The notes: a model not told the origin generated them from the letters alone. A DNA stretch of 64,000 nt from Novosphingobium naphthalenivorans NBRC 102051 (GCF_001590985.1 NZ_BCTX01000009.1:26691-90690); one strand, 5' to 3'. Positions 9,807 through 19,289 are shown, numbered from the stretch's first letter. Translations and numbers: made by a program.

Positions 9807-12722
9807 TCAGAAGTCCATCGACACGCTGGTGAAGATGTAACGGCCCAGAGCGTCGTAGACGTTCGGGTAGGTGTTGCCGTTACCGTAGACCGAGGCCAGG
9901 TTGGAGCCACCCGTGACCGGCGGCGCCTTGTCGAAGACGTTGTTCACGCCGAAACGCAGCGTGTAGTGATCTTCGATGCGGGCGCTGAGGTTCAGGTCGA
10001 AGTAGCTCTGCGGCGAGAAGTGCTCGGAGTCACCATTGTCGGCCGAGCCGAAATAGCGCCAGCGCAGCGACGCGCCGATGCCGCTCGGCATTTCCCAGCC
10101 CAGGCGGGCCTGATGGCGCCACTTGGGGCTCGGAGTGCCGCAGACCGGACCGAACTGGCCAGCGCACTCGTCCGGCGTACCGATGCCCGAGTCGATCGTC
10201 AGCTTGTCCAGGTAGGTGCCCTGGAAGCTCAGGTTGAGCTTGCCAAGCGACGGGCTGAGTTCGTGGACGAACGCCGCCGCGACGTCGATACCCTTGGTCC
10301 GCAGGCTACCGATGTTCTGGGTGGTGTCGGTCACGTAACCGTTGGACGAGAGCCACAGCGAACCCGACGCATCACGATGGATGAGCGAGCAGATGAAGCT
10401 GTCGCCGGTTTCGGCGCAGGCATTGAGGATGGTATCGGCACCGATGCGCTGGATGGCGCCCTTCAGCTTGATGTCGAAGTAGTCGACCGAAGCCGTGAAG
10501 CCCGGCAGGAAGGTCGGGGTCAGGACGACACCGGCAGTGTAGGTATCCGCGACTTCCGGCGAAAGATCGCCGTTACCACCGATATAGCCGTTGTACTGAT
10601 CCGCCGGGTTGGCAGGAATGTTCCCGTACTGTGCGGCGGTCACGCCCATGTAGGCGCACTGGGCGGCAGTGTACTCGGGATCGGAACCAGCGCAGCCGTC
10701 GGTGTTGCCGTCGAGGGCGATACGGTTCGGAGCGAACAGATTCTGTACGTTCGGAGCACGGACAGCGCGGTTGTAGCCGGCGCGGAACGCGATGTCCGCC
10801 GTCGGCGCCAGGGTCGCTTCAACCTTGTACGTATCGGTGCTGAAGCTGTTGTCCGCGTTCTTGTACTTCGAGTAGCGGTAGCCCGCGTTGATCGAGAACT
10901 CCTTGACGAAGCTGTCCTGAATGATCGGCAGGCTTGCTTCGGTGAAGAACTCGGTCACGTGGAACGAACCGGAAACCGGCAGCGTTGCCGCACCCTGACC
11001 GGTCAGGTCGCCCGTCTGGAAGGCCTGGTCGGTGTTGAGGACGAGGCTTTCCTTGCGGTATTCGAAGCCGAACAGCATCTGCACACCGTCCTGCGCCCAG
11101 GGCGAGACGATGCCGTAGTTGGTCAGGTCACCCGTGACGGTGGCGCTGAGAACCTGCTCCGAAGTCTGGCCGCGCTGGAAGCCCGGAGTCGACAGGTAGG
11201 CAGTTGCCGCCGGATCGACCTGGCCGAGCTGGAAAATGTTCCAGGGAACGCAGTTCGGATCCGAACCATCCAGCACCGAACGGCACACGGCAGAGCCGGT
11301 CGACGGATCGGTCACGACGTCGAGAGCGCGGGCCACGCGGGTCGCCGAAAGGTCGTTCAGGTAGGTTTCGGCGAAGTTGGTGCGGCCGTACTGGTAGTAG
11401 GCGTCATACGACCATTCGGGGCTCAGGTCGCCCTGCGAACCGAGAACCGCACGGTACGACGTGTGCTGCAGGTCGTCCTGACGCGGACCGCCTTCGACGT
11501 TGCGGCGCAGGATGTACACGCCGGCGACGTCGTAGGAGGCGCCGGTGGTCGGATCGACGCGGGTCGCGATGATGTTCGACGGACGGCAGATGATCGAGAG
11601 CTGCTGGGCCGACAGAAGCGGGTTGTCGCAGTTCAGGGTCGAGGTGTTGCCGAAGTCGCCCGACGGCGCGATCTGCGCAACGGTGCGGTCGTCCATGAAC
11701 ATGAACTCGGCGTAGGGCTTGATCGCGGAGTTGATCTCGTAGTTCGCGAAGAAGCCAGCCGTGTAGCGTTCGTCCGGACGCTGGTAGTAGTTCAGCGGGT
11801 TGTAGTTGTAGATGCCGTAGCCCGGGACGAAAGTGGCCGAGCCATCCGGATTGGGCTGATAGCTCGAGAAGTCGTCGGTCAGCAGGAAGCGGCCGGTCGG
11901 CGAGGTCGAGGAACCGCCGCACCCGAAGCCCGAGATCGAGGAGCCGGAAAGGGCGCAGGAGGCGTAGTCGCGGCTGCCCTGAAGGACGGCGTTGATCTTG
12001 CGGTAGCCGACATAGGCGGTGATGTGGCCACGGCCGTCGTCGAAGCTGGTGCCGAACGAGAGGGTGGTGTCCACCGTGCCGCCGTTGGCGCTGCTGCCCG
12101 ACGGATAGTCGTAACCTGCAGCATCAAGCGGGCCAGTGATGGCCGAGCCGGCGCTGTTGTTGTGCTGGTAGAACGAATACTGGCTGTCGAGGCGGAAGCC
12201 TTCGAAATCGGTATCCATGACGAAGTTCACGACGCCGGCAATGGCGTCCGAACCGTAGGTGGCCGAAGCACCGCCGGTCAGCACGTCGACGCGCTTGATC
12301 AGAGCGGCGGGGATGGCGTTGATGTCAGCGGCCGAGGAGTTCGGGTCACCCGGCATCAGGCGGCGGCCGTTGACGAGAACCATCGTGCGCTCTTCGCCGA
12401 GGTTGCGAAGGTTCAGCGTGGCGGTACCCGACGAGCCGTTCGAGACGTTGCCGCCCTGGCCGGCGAAGACCTGCGGCAGCGAGTTGACGAGATCTTCGAC
12501 GCGGGTGGTGCCGGTCGCCGCGATGTCGGCGGCGTTGACCACTGTGACCGGGCTGGCCGACGTCAGGTTCGGATTGACGATGCGCGAACCGGTGACGATG
12601 ATCGCCTCGCCGGTGTTCGCATCATCTGCCGCATCCTGCGCATAGGCGCCGGTCGTGCAGATTGCGAATGCCGCAAAGCACGTCGCGCTCCGAAGAGCGG
12701 CCTTTTTGACAGTTGTGTTCAC
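9807..12722 (-). CDS. TonB-dependent outer-membrane receptor (TBDT 2)
   Basis: 971-aa receptor with a signal peptide (cleavage near GAYAQD), the TonB-box region EAIIVTGSRI, a plug domain with LNLRNLGEERTMVLVNGRRL and ATYGSDAIAGVVNFVM, and a barrel ending in the aromatic SMDF. I start at GTG 12722 rather than at the far upstream GTG, because the signal peptide begins right there. The same GCAACAAGGGACAC leader and KKAALRSATC N-terminus occur in TBDT 1. The ligand is unknown. The NxR and Cys-rich loop content does not point to one substrate. Confidence 0.93.
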   Translation of the reverse strand: MNTTVKKAALRSATCFAAFAICTTGAYAQDAADDANTGEAIIVTGSRIVNPNLTSASPVTVVNAADIAATGTTRVEDLVNSLPQVFAGQGGNVSNGSSGTATLNLRNLGEERTMVLVNGRRLMPGDPNSSAADINAIPAALIKRVDVLTGGASATYGSDAIAGVVNFVMDTDFEGFRLDSQYSFYQHNNSAGSAITGPLDAAGYDYPSGSSANGGTVDTTLSFGTSFDDGRGHITAYVGYRKINAVLQGSRDYASCALSGSSISGFGCGGSSTSPTGRFLLTDDFSSYQPNPDGSATFVPGYGIYNYNPLNYYQRPDERYTAGFFANYEINSAIKPYAEFMFMDDRTVAQIAPSGDFGNTSTLNCDNPLLSAQQLSIICRPSNIIATRVDPTTGASYDVAGVYILRRNVEGGPRQDDLQHTSYRAVLGSQGDLSPEWSYDAYYQYGRTNFAETYLNDLSATRVARALDVVTDPSTGSAVCRSVLDGSDPNCVPWNIFQLGQVDPAATAYLSTPGFQRGQTSEQVLSATVTGDLTNYGIVSPWAQDGVQMLFGFEYRKESLVLNTDQAFQTGDLTGQGAATLPVSGSFHVTEFFTEASLPIIQDSFVKEFSINAGYRYSKYKNADNSFSTDTYKVEATLAPTADIAFRAGYNRAVRAPNVQNLFAPNRIALDGNTDGCAGSDPEYTAAQCAYMGVTAAQYGNIPANPADQYNGYIGGNGDLSPEVADTYTAGVVLTPTFLPGFTASVDYFDIKLKGAIQRIGADTILNACAETGDSFICSLIHRDASGSLWLSSNGYVTDTTQNIGSLRTKGIDVAAAFVHELSPSLGKLNLSFQGTYLDKLTIDSGIGTPDECAGQFGPVCGTPSPKWRHQARLGWEMPSGIGASLRWRYFGSADNGDSEHFSPQSYFDLNLSARIEDHYTLRFGVNNVFDKAPPVTGGSNLASVYGNGNTYPNVYDALGRYIFTSVSMDF

Positions 12723-13194
12723 TTTGGTGTCCCTTGTTGCTTTCGTCCGCCCACCAAGAGAGTGACCATGCTTGGCGAGCGACCCGGATGCCGGCAGCGG
12801 TGCATCTTTTTGATGCCTTGCTGCCATGGTGCGGTGTTGTTGCGCTACGCAGACCGGCTTTCAATGCAATTTGGCGCTGCGCACAAAATGACTTTGCGTC
12901 TGTGTTTTTGTTGCAACAGTGTGCCCAACGGGGCCTGGCTCGGAGGTGGCTATCGCTGGAGATTCAGGGGCTTTTGTGAAGCAATGGAACTGTGGCTCAT
13001 CGGCATTGATCGCCTTGATTGTTGCGCATCGTGCCTTTGGAGTGAAATCGTATTGCGCAAGCGGGTGTGAGCTGTCCTGGCGCATTGACCGTCGCCGTCC
13101 GGGCTCTTAACCGTGCGCTTAAATCATGCAGGGTGCAGCCCTGGCTTCGCGCTTTCGTCGAAGTCGCGGCATGCCCAGGAAAGGAATGCGAAGG
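12723..13194. other. 472-bp divergent region between TBDT 2 and the SDR gene
   Basis: This region contains the TBDT 2 leader hairpin (12748-12781) and, presumably, promoters in both directions. The stretch 12830-13100 is less GC-rich than the flanking genes. Frames within it are short shadows. I see no repeat or further RNA element. Confidence 0.5.
12748..12781 (-). promoter_or_regulatory. Leader hairpin upstream of TBDT 2, GTCAC in the loop
   Basis: On the coding strand CGCTCGCCAAG pairs with CTTGGTGGGCG over 11 positions (two G-U pairs) around a 12-nt loop that contains GTCAC. The hairpin ends 25 nt before the GTG start. The duplicated TBDT 1 leader also offers GTCAC-loop hairpins, the nearer one 22 nt before its GTG. 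The structure was drawn by eye. Confidence 0.5.
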
Positions 13195-13980
13195 ATGAAA
13201 CTTGACGGCAGCATCGCGGCCGTTGTCACCGGCGGCGCTTCGGGGCTTGGTGCTGCCACAGCGCGGGCGCTTGCGGCGCAGGGTGTCAAGGTTGCCATCT
13301 TCGATCTCAATGCCGAAGCGGGCGAGGCGGTTGCCCGGGAAATCGGCGGCGTGTTCTGCGAAGTCAATGTGACCGACGATGCCAGCGTCGATGCCGGTTT
13401 CGCCAGGGCGCGCGCGGCGCATGGGCAGGAACGCGTGCTGGTGAACTGCGCGGGCATTGCGCCGGCCGCCAAGACCGTGGGCCGGAACCGCGAGACCGGG
13501 GAGCCGCGCGCCCACGACATGGCGCTGTTCGAAAAGGCCATCGCCATCAATCTCGTCGGCACTTTCCGGTGCATCAGCAAGTCGGCGGCGGGCATGGTCA
13601 CGCTCGATCCGGTGGACGGGCAGGGCTCGCGCGGGGCGATCGTCAACACGGCATCGGTTGCCGCGCAGGACGGGCAGATCGGCCAGGCCGCCTATGGCGC
13701 CTCGAAAGGCGGCGTGCTGGCGATGACCCTGCCGGTCGCGCGCGATCTGATGAACGACGGTATTCGCGTGAACACCATTCTGCCCGGTATTTTCGAGACG
13801 CCGATGATGGCGGGTATGCCGCAGCCGGTGCAGGATGCGCTGGCGGCGATGGTGCCGTTCCCCAAGCGTCTGGGGAAAGCCGAGGAATATGCGAAGCTGG
13901 CACTGTTCATGATCGAGCACGATTATCTCAACGGTGAGTCGGTCCGCCTCGACGGTGCGATCCGCATGGGTCCGAAGTAG
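13195..13980 (+). CDS. SDR-family 3-hydroxyacyl-CoA dehydrogenase-like protein
   Basis: 261-aa short-chain dehydrogenase. The NAD-binding motif TGGASGLG is at about residue 13, followed by the NCAG motif and the catalytic Ser and Tyr-x3-Lys in NTASVAAQD and YGASK. The sequence most resembles the HSD10 group (type II 3-hydroxyacyl-CoA dehydrogenase), which oxidises short-chain 3-hydroxyacyl-CoA in fatty-acid or branched amino-acid breakdown. ATG 13195 is preceded by AAAGGA at 9-nt spacing. An in-frame ATG 9 nt upstream is also possible. A TetR gene follows after 9 bp, suggesting one transcript. Confidence 0.85.
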   Translation: MKLDGSIAAVVTGGASGLGAATARALAAQGVKVAIFDLNAEAGEAVAREIGGVFCEVNVTDDASVDAGFARARAAHGQERVLVNCAGIAPAAKTVGRNRETGEPRAHDMALFEKAIAINLVGTFRCISKSAAGMVTLDPVDGQGSRGAIVNTASVAAQDGQIGQAAYGASKGGVLAMTLPVARDLMNDGIRVNTILPGIFETPMMAGMPQPVQDALAAMVPFPKRLGKAEEYAKLALFMIEHDYLNGESVRLDGAIRMGPK

Positions 13981-13989
13981 GGCCGCGCC

Positions 13990-14637
13990 GTGCTGGGAAG
14001 AGGCACACCAGATGCGGCATCGGGCCTGACGGCGCCTGTAGGCGCGCGGGGCCTGCTGCTCGATACGGCCAGCGCGATCATGCGCGAAGGCGACGTGATC
14101 GATATCTCGCTGTCGGAACTCAGCCTGCGTTCGGGCCTCAATTCGGCGCTGGTCAAATACTACTTCGGCAACAAGGCCGGGCTCCTGAAGGCCCTGCTCG
14201 ACCGTGACTGGCAGACGATCGTCACCAGTGTCGACGCTCTGATCGCCAAGGACGGCTGGTCGCCCGAGACCAAGCTGCGGCGGCATTTGTGGAAGGTGGT
14301 CGATACCTTCTATGAAGTGCCCTATCTCAACCGCCTGACCATGCGGGTGATCCGCGAAAGCGATGATGCCGAGGCACGCCGGATCGCCGATTGCTATCTC
14401 TCGCCGATCTACCGCGCCTATGAACAGCTCATCGGTGATGGCGTGAGGGCGGGCGTGTTCCGCGAGATCGATCCGCAATTGTTCTATTTCACGGTCACGG
14501 GCGCAGTGGACCGCTTTTTCTCGACGCGGCTGGTGCTCAAGCACTGCTTCGATCAGGACACTCTTACCGAAGAGCTGCGCGACCGCTATCGCGTACACAC
14601 CATAGACATCATCATGGCAGGTATCCTTGCGCGCTGA
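13990..14637 (+). CDS. TetR/AcrR-family transcriptional regulator
   Basis: 215-aa regulator with an N-terminal helix-turn-helix (SLSELSLRSGLNSALVKYYF) and an all-helical C-terminal ligand domain. It starts with GTG 9 bp after the SDR gene, and its last codons overlap the TTG start of the next gene by 11 bp. The N-terminus is slightly extended compared with typical members. It probably controls this small operon, perhaps in response to an acyl-CoA or lipid ligand. That is inference from context only. Confidence 0.87.
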   Translation: MLGRGTPDAASGLTAPVGARGLLLDTASAIMREGDVIDISLSELSLRSGLNSALVKYYFGNKAGLLKALLDRDWQTIVTSVDALIAKDGWSPETKLRRHLWKVVDTFYEVPYLNRLTMRVIRESDDAEARRIADCYLSPIYRAYEQLIGDGVRAGVFREIDPQLFYFTVTGAVDRFFSTRLVLKHCFDQDTLTEELRDRYRVHTIDIIMAGILAR

Positions 14638-15517
14638 GAAAAGCAGCTTCTGGCACATTGGGGTGATCGGTGGTTCCGGTCTGGCCGCCGGCATCGATCT
14701 GGAGGACGCGCAGGAGATTGCGGTCTCCAGCCCGTTCGGGGAGCCTTCGGGGCCAGTCGTGACCGGGCGCCTGGGCGGCGTGCGCTTCACCTTCCTGGCG
14801 CGGCACGGGGCAGGGCACCGCATCCCGCCCGCGCAAGTGAACTACCGCGCCAATATCGACGTGCTCAAGCGCTGCGGCGTGACCGACGTCATCTCGCTTT
14901 CGGCCGTGGGATCGCTGCGGGAGGACATGGCGCCGGGGCAGTTCGTCATGGTGGACCAGTTCATCGACCGCACCACGGCGCGGGCCAACAGCTTCTTCGG
15001 TCCCGGTCTTGTCGCCCATGTCAGCCTGGCCGATCCGGTCTGTGCCCGGCTTTCGGACATGCTGGGCGCATCGGCGCGCCGGGCCGGAGGCGAAGTGCAT
15101 AGCGGCGGCTGCTATGTCGCGATCGAAGGGCCGCAGTTCTCCACACGCGCCGAAAGCCGCATGTATCAGGCCTGGGGCGCCGACGTGATCGGCATGACGG
15201 CGATGCCCGAGGCACGCCTCGCCCGCGAGGCCGAACTGCCTTATGCGATCCTGGCCATGGTCACGGATTATGATTGCTGGCGCGAGGAGGAAGCGGGCGT
15301 CGAAGTGACCGACGTGCTGGCCGTGCTCCACGCCAATGCCCGCACGGCCCGCGCGACTGTGGCGGCGCTTGCCGCGGCCCTGCCGCAAGTGCGCGCGCCG
15401 AGCCCCATCGACATGGCGCTGGAACATGCCTTCATCACCGCCCCGGAGGCACGCGATCCGGCTGTGATCGCGCGGCTGGACGCAGTGGCGTGCCGGGTGT
15501 TCGGCGAGCGGGACTGA
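14627..15517 (+). CDS. S-methyl-5'-thioadenosine (or thioinosine) phosphorylase
   Basis: 296-aa purine nucleoside phosphorylase family 2 enzyme that splits methylthioadenosine, a polyamine and SAM by-product, with phosphate. Visible motifs are GVIGGSGL at the N-terminus, RHGAGHRIPPAQVNYRAN, SLSAVGSL, EGPQFSTRAES and the Met-containing GMTAMPEARLAREAE. Length is typical. The start is TTG with an AGG site, inside the end of the TetR gene. Distinguishing thioadenosine from thioinosine specificity is not possible by eye. Confidence 0.85.
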   Translation: MRAEKSSFWHIGVIGGSGLAAGIDLEDAQEIAVSSPFGEPSGPVVTGRLGGVRFTFLARHGAGHRIPPAQVNYRANIDVLKRCGVTDVISLSAVGSLREDMAPGQFVMVDQFIDRTTARANSFFGPGLVAHVSLADPVCARLSDMLGASARRAGGEVHSGGCYVAIEGPQFSTRAESRMYQAWGADVIGMTAMPEARLAREAELPYAILAMVTDYDCWREEEAGVEVTDVLAVLHANARTARATVAALAAALPQVRAPSPIDMALEHAFITAPEARDPAVIARLDAVACRVFGERD

Positions 15518-15529
15518 GGGTTCTGAAGG

Positions 15530-15862
15530 TCAGGCCCCGCTGATGTCTTTCTTGCGCTGGAGATAGTCCTCGCGGTCTATCTCGCCGCGGGCATAGCGTT
15601 CGTCCAGAATCTCCAGCGCGGTGGGCGGCGGCGTGTCTTTGCCGTCGGCATCGTCGCTGCCGAGGCGCCTGACCAGCGTCAGGGCAATCACGATGATCGC
15701 CAGGACCGTTACCAGCCAGAAGACGGCGTGGACAATGCCCCAGCCGCCCCAGCCATAACCGTAGCCCATCATGGTGCCGGGCCCACCACTCATGTGCCAG
15801 CCATAGCCGGTCTGCACTTGGCGGAACCCTAGGGGAATGAGCGGAAAGAGTGACGTCGCCAT
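15530..15862 (-). CDS. Small SHOCT-domain membrane protein
   Basis: 110-aa protein with a Gly/Met/Trp-rich N-terminal segment (GTMMGYGYGWGGWG), one transmembrane helix (AVFWLVTVLAIIVIALTLV) and a C-terminal SHOCT motif (ALEILDERYARGEIDREDY). SHOCT proteins often sit in heavy-metal operons. The gene lies 21 bp after cueR on the same strand, so it is probably the third gene of the copper operon. The exact role is unknown. Confidence 0.82.
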   Translation of the reverse strand: MATSLFPLIPLGFRQVQTGYGWHMSGGPGTMMGYGYGWGGWGIVHAVFWLVTVLAIIVIALTLVRRLGSDDADGKDTPPPTALEILDERYARGEIDREDYLQRKKDISGA

Positions 15863-15883
15863 GGGTGTTCTCCTTCATCTGCG

Positions 15884-16297
15884 TCAGGATTGGGGGCTCT
15901 CGGGAAGCGAGGTCCCGGCAAGTTCGCTCAGGATCGGGCAGTCGGGGCGTTCGTCGCCGTGGCAGCGCTCCGCAAGGTCGTGCAGCGTTGCGCGCATGGC
16001 TTGCAGCTTGGCGATTTTCGCGTCGAGGGCGTCGATGTGATCGAGCGCCATGTGCTTCACTTCCGCGCTGGCCCGCTTGCGATCGTCCCACAGCCCGATG
16101 AGCGTGGCAATCTCCGCCACGGAAAAGCCGAGGTCGCGGGCGTTGGCGATGAAGCGCAGACGATGCACATCGCGCTCGTTGTAGTCGCGGTAGCCGCTGT
16201 CGCGCCGTGCGGGCGGCGGCACCAGTCCGATCCGCTCGTAGTGGCGGATCATGCGCTGCGAGACGCCGCTCTTTGCCGAGGCGAGGCCGATGTTCAC
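15884..16297 (-). CDS. cueR: Copper-responsive MerR-family regulator CueR
   Basis: 137-aa MerR-family activator. An N-terminal winged helix ([21 protein letters not shown]) is followed by a long dimerisation helix and the metal loop CHGDERPDC. The C-x7-C spacing is the Cu(I)-binding arrangement of CueR. It should sense cytosolic Cu(I), Ag(I) or Au(I) and distort the copA promoter at 18662-18692. Its ATG overlaps the stop of the ATPase gene (ATGA), so the two are translationally coupled. Confidence 0.92.
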   Translation of the reverse strand: MNIGLASAKSGVSQRMIRHYERIGLVPPPARRDSGYRDYNERDVHRLRFIANARDLGFSVAEIATLIGLWDDRKRASAEVKHMALDHIDALDAKIAKLQAMRATLHDLAERCHGDERPDCPILSELAGTSLPESPQS

Positions 16298-18633
16298 AGC
16301 GATACCCGGTTGAGCCGCAAGGCATTACTGACCACGCTCACCGAGGACAGCGACATGGCCGCCGCCGCGATGACCGGCGAGAGCAGGAGGCCGAACAGCG
16401 GATAGAGCAGTCCGGCAGCGATCGGCACGCCGGCCGAGTTGTAGGCGAAGGCGAAGAACAGGTTCTGCCGGATATTGCGCATGGTCGCCTGGCTCAGGCG
16501 GCGGGCGCGGACGATGCCGGTCAGGTCGCCCTTGAGCAGAGTGACCCCGGCGCTTTCGATGGCTACGTCGGTGCCCGAGCCCATGGCGATCCCGACATCG
16601 GCGGCGGCCAGCGCCGGGGCGTCGTTCACGCCGTCCCCGGCCATGGCGACAGTGCGGCCTTCGGCCTTGAGGCGGGCGACGACGGCGCTTTTCTGGTCGG
16701 GCAGGACTTCTGCTTCCACTTCGCGGATCCCGAGCTGCCGGGCAACGGCCTCTGCGGTAGTGCGGTTGTCGCCCGTCAGCATGACGACGCGGATGCCGTC
16801 CTCCCGCAGCGCGGCCAGCGCTTCGGGCGTCGTGGGCTTGACCGGATCGGCAATGGCGATGATCCCGGCCGCCTCCCCGCCGATACCGGCATAGATCGCC
16901 GTGGCCCCTTGCTCCCGCAGGGCATGGGCCTCGCTGTGCAGCGGGGCGGTGTCGATCCCCCGTTCGCCCAGGAACCGGTCGCTGCCGAGCACCACCGCCG
17001 CGCCTTCCACGGTTCCCAGCGCGCCTTTGCCGGTGGGCGAGTCGAAATCGCCGACCGGGGGCAAGGCGAGTTTCCGGTTTCCGGCTTCGGCGACAATGGC
17101 CGCGGCGAGGGCGTGTTCCGAAGCGCGCTCGACCGCCGCGGCAAGGCGCAGCAGCTCGTCTTCGCTCCAGCCCCCGGCGGTCACGATCCGCGTCACGCGC
17201 GGCTTGCCCTCGGTGAGCGTGCCGGTCTTGTCGACGACGAGCGTGTCCACTTTCTCAAGCCGTTCCAGCGCATCGGCATTGCGGATCAGCACGCCGAGCC
17301 CGGCGCCGCGGCCGACGCCGACCATGATCGACATCGGCGTGGCCAGCCCGAGCGCGCAGGGGCAGGCGATGATGAGCACGGAAACGGCAGCGATCAGGGC
17401 ATGGGCGAAGCGCGGCTCCGGCCCCCAGAGCGACCATGCGGCAAAGGCGATCACCGAAACCAGCAGCACCGCAGGCACGAACCAGCCCGCCACGCGGTCG
17501 GCCAGCCCCTGGATCGGTGCGCGCGAGCGCTGGGCTTCGGCCACCATCTGGACGATGCGGGACAGCATCGTGTCGCGGCCGATCTTCTCGGCGCGCACGA
17601 TGAGCGCGCCGGTCTGGTTGATCGTGCCGCCGATCACAGTATCGCCCGCCGCCTTGGCCACCGGCATGGCCTCGCCGGTGATCATCGCTTCATCGAGTGC
17701 GGAACGGCCGTCCTCGACCACGGCGTCGACAGGGACTTTCTCGCCCGGCCTGATGCGCAGGCGGTCTCCGGTCCTGACCTCTTCCAGCGGGACTTCGGCC
17801 TCGCGCCCGTCTGCACTGATACGGCGCGCGGTCTTGGGGGCGAGTTCGAGCAGCGCCTTGATCGCGCCCGATGTCCGCTCGCGGGCCCGCAGTTCGAGGA
17901 CCTGCCCGAGCAGGACGAGAACGGTGATGACCGCGGCGGCCTCGAAATAGACAGAAACGGTCCCGTCGGCGCCGCGAAAGGATGGCGGGAACAGGCCGGG
18001 TGCCAGTGCGGCCATCATGCTGTAGGCCCAGGCCACGCCGGTGCCCATGGCGATCAGCGTGAACATGTTGAGATTGCGCGATTTCAGCGATGCCCAGCCG
18101 CGCGCGAAGAACGGCGCGCCGGCCCAGAGCACGACCGGGGTGGCGAGGACGAGCTGGATCCACACGGATGTCCGACCGGGCACGAGATGATGCACGGCGG
18201 GAAGGAAATGTCCGCCCATTTCCAGCAGGAACACCGGCAATGCCAGCACCAGCGCGATCCGGAAGCGGCGGCTCATGTCGGCCAGTTCCTCGCTCGGGCC
18301 AGTGTCGAGCGAAACCGTTTCCGGCTCCAGCGCCATGCCGCAGATCGGGCAGGCGCCGGGATGATCCTGACGAATTTCCGGATGCATGGGGCAGGTCCAG
18401 ACGGCACCGGGCTGTGCCGCCTGTTCGGGTTCGGCTTGCGGATGGAGATACCGCTCGGGATCGGCTTCGAATTTTGCCCGGCACCCGGCGCTGCAGAAGA
18501 CATAGTCCTGCCCGCCATGTTCCGCGTGGTGTTTGGCCGTCGCAGGATCGACGGTCATGCCGCAAACCGGATCACGCGCGGCTTCACCGGCATGAAGCGC
18601 GGGGGCATGGTGGCGGTGATGGCACTGCGTCAT
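16294..18633 (-). CDS. copA: Copper-translocating P1B-type ATPase (CopA-like) with YHS and metal-binding N-terminal domains
   Basis: 779-aa inner-membrane pump exporting Cu(I) or Ag(I). After a His-rich start (HHRHH) come a YHS domain ([10 protein letters not shown], residues 20-65) and a heavy-metal binding domain ([19 protein letters not shown], about 79-105). Next are membrane helices, the transport motif [11 protein letters not shown], the phosphorylation site DKTGTLTEG, the SEHALA nucleotide motif and [10 protein letters not shown]. The classic CxxC HMA domain is absent and replaced by YHS plus HMBD. GGAG lies 9 nt before the ATG. This is the first gene of the copper operon. Confidence 0.95.
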   Translation of the reverse strand: MTQCHHRHHAPALHAGEAARDPVCGMTVDPATAKHHAEHGGQDYVFCSAGCRAKFEADPERYLHPQAEPEQAAQPGAVWTCPMHPEIRQDHPGACPICGMALEPETVSLDTGPSEELADMSRRFRIALVLALPVFLLEMGGHFLPAVHHLVPGRTSVWIQLVLATPVVLWAGAPFFARGWASLKSRNLNMFTLIAMGTGVAWAYSMMAALAPGLFPPSFRGADGTVSVYFEAAAVITVLVLLGQVLELRARERTSGAIKALLELAPKTARRISADGREAEVPLEEVRTGDRLRIRPGEKVPVDAVVEDGRSALDEAMITGEAMPVAKAAGDTVIGGTINQTGALIVRAEKIGRDTMLSRIVQMVAEAQRSRAPIQGLADRVAGWFVPAVLLVSVIAFAAWSLWGPEPRFAHALIAAVSVLIIACPCALGLATPMSIMVGVGRGAGLGVLIRNADALERLEKVDTLVVDKTGTLTEGKPRVTRIVTAGGWSEDELLRLAAAVERASEHALAAAIVAEAGNRKLALPPVGDFDSPTGKGALGTVEGAAVVLGSDRFLGERGIDTAPLHSEAHALREQGATAIYAGIGGEAAGIIAIADPVKPTTPEALAALREDGIRVVMLTGDNRTTAEAVARQLGIREVEAEVLPDQKSAVVARLKAEGRTVAMAGDGVNDAPALAAADVGIAMGSGTDVAIESAGVTLLKGDLTGIVRARRLSQATMRNIRQNLFFAFAYNSAGVPIAAGLLYPLFGLLLSPVIAAAAMSLSSVSVVSNALRLNRVSL

Positions 18634-18661
18634 CGGGAGTCTCCAGGACTTGACGCTATGC

Positions 18662-18692
18662 TATATGGACCCTGACATCATGTCAGAGTCAA
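18662..18692 (-). promoter_or_regulatory. MerR-type promoter and CueR operator upstream of copA
   Basis: On the minus strand a -35 hexamer TTGACT (18692-18687) is separated by 19 bp from CATATA (18667-18662). The spacer begins with a perfect 15-bp palindrome, CTGACATGATGTCAG (18672-18686). An over-long 19-bp spacer carrying a dyad is the hallmark of promoters activated by MerR-family proteins. The regulator gene is in the same operon. Confidence 0.83.
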
Positions 18693-18740
18693 GGCCGGTA
18701 AAGGGGGAGGAGCCGGCGTGCCGATGTGCTCACAAGCAAA

Positions 18741-18768
18741 CCCCTCCCGCGGCAGGGCCGGGGAGGGG
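18741..18768 (-). terminator. Hairpin after the Met-rich secreted gene
   Basis: CCCCTCCC pairs with GGGAGGGG (8 bp) around a GC-rich loop, and on the minus strand the stem is followed by TTTGCTT. It lies 27 bp after the stop of the 118-aa gene and before the copA promoter. The short T-run makes it a moderate candidate. Confidence 0.55.
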
Positions 18769-18794
18769 CGAAGGTTGCGACCCTGAGGGTTCCG

Positions 18795-19151
18795 TCAGTT
18801 GCCGCGGGTCGCCGTTGCGCTCGCGCCCATGTCCTGCGTCCGGGTCTGGTACTGTGTCTGATACTGGGCCTGATCCCGGACCTGCGACTGGGTGCGGATG
18901 CGCTCGCGTTCCTGCTTCATTTCCCGCGCCTGGTCCCGGTCACGCACGCGGTCCTGCGTACGGTAGCGGTCCATCGAACCCATGCCGGACGAGGAGCCCA
19001 TCATCATGGATCCGCCCATGCTGCCCATGGAGCCACCCATGCCGCCGCCCATTCCGCCACCGGGGCCGGCCAGAGCAGGGCTTGCGGCCAGCGCCAGTGC
19101 GAGCAGTGCACCGCCGAAGTAGCCCGTTTGCGACGAAATCTTGAACATCAT
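18795..19151 (-). CDS. Secreted Gly/Met-rich hypothetical protein
   Basis: 118-aa protein with a signal peptide (cleavage near SPALAGP). A Gly/Met/Ser low-complexity block follows, with Met at nearly every fourth residue (GGGMGGGMGGSMGSMGG). It ends in a highly charged Arg/Gln/Asp tail (DRVRDRDQAREMKQERERI). I start at ATG 19151, 7 nt after GAGGAG. A TTG 6 nt upstream has poor spacing. Met-rich segments can bind Cu(I), and the gene lies next to the copper operon on the same strand. Periplasmic copper binding is a hypothesis, not shown. Confidence 0.7.
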   Translation of the reverse strand: MMFKISSQTGYFGGALLALALAASPALAGPGGGMGGGMGGSMGSMGGSMMMGSSSGMGSMDRYRTQDRVRDRDQAREMKQERERIRTQSQVRDQAQYQTQYQTRTQDMGASATATRGN

Positions 19152-19289
19152 TTTCAAACTCCTCTGTCGTCGCCCCCGACAGTCTATCTATCCCTGTGAC
19201 AGGCGTTGTGGCGGGTGGGGCTGACAGGAAGCTGACGAGCGTTTCCGGTGAACGCTCAGGGGCATCGGTTCGTCGCGCGGCAAATGGCA

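Noticed and set aside
9966..13070. 1034-codon plus-strand frame antisense to TBDT 2
   Set aside because: Arg/Asp/Gly/Val-rich shadow of the receptor codons. The receptor motifs on the other strand are decisive.
16207..18675. 822-codon plus-strand frame opposite copA
   Set aside because: The minus strand carries the P-type ATPase with all motifs. The plus frame is a GC artefact.
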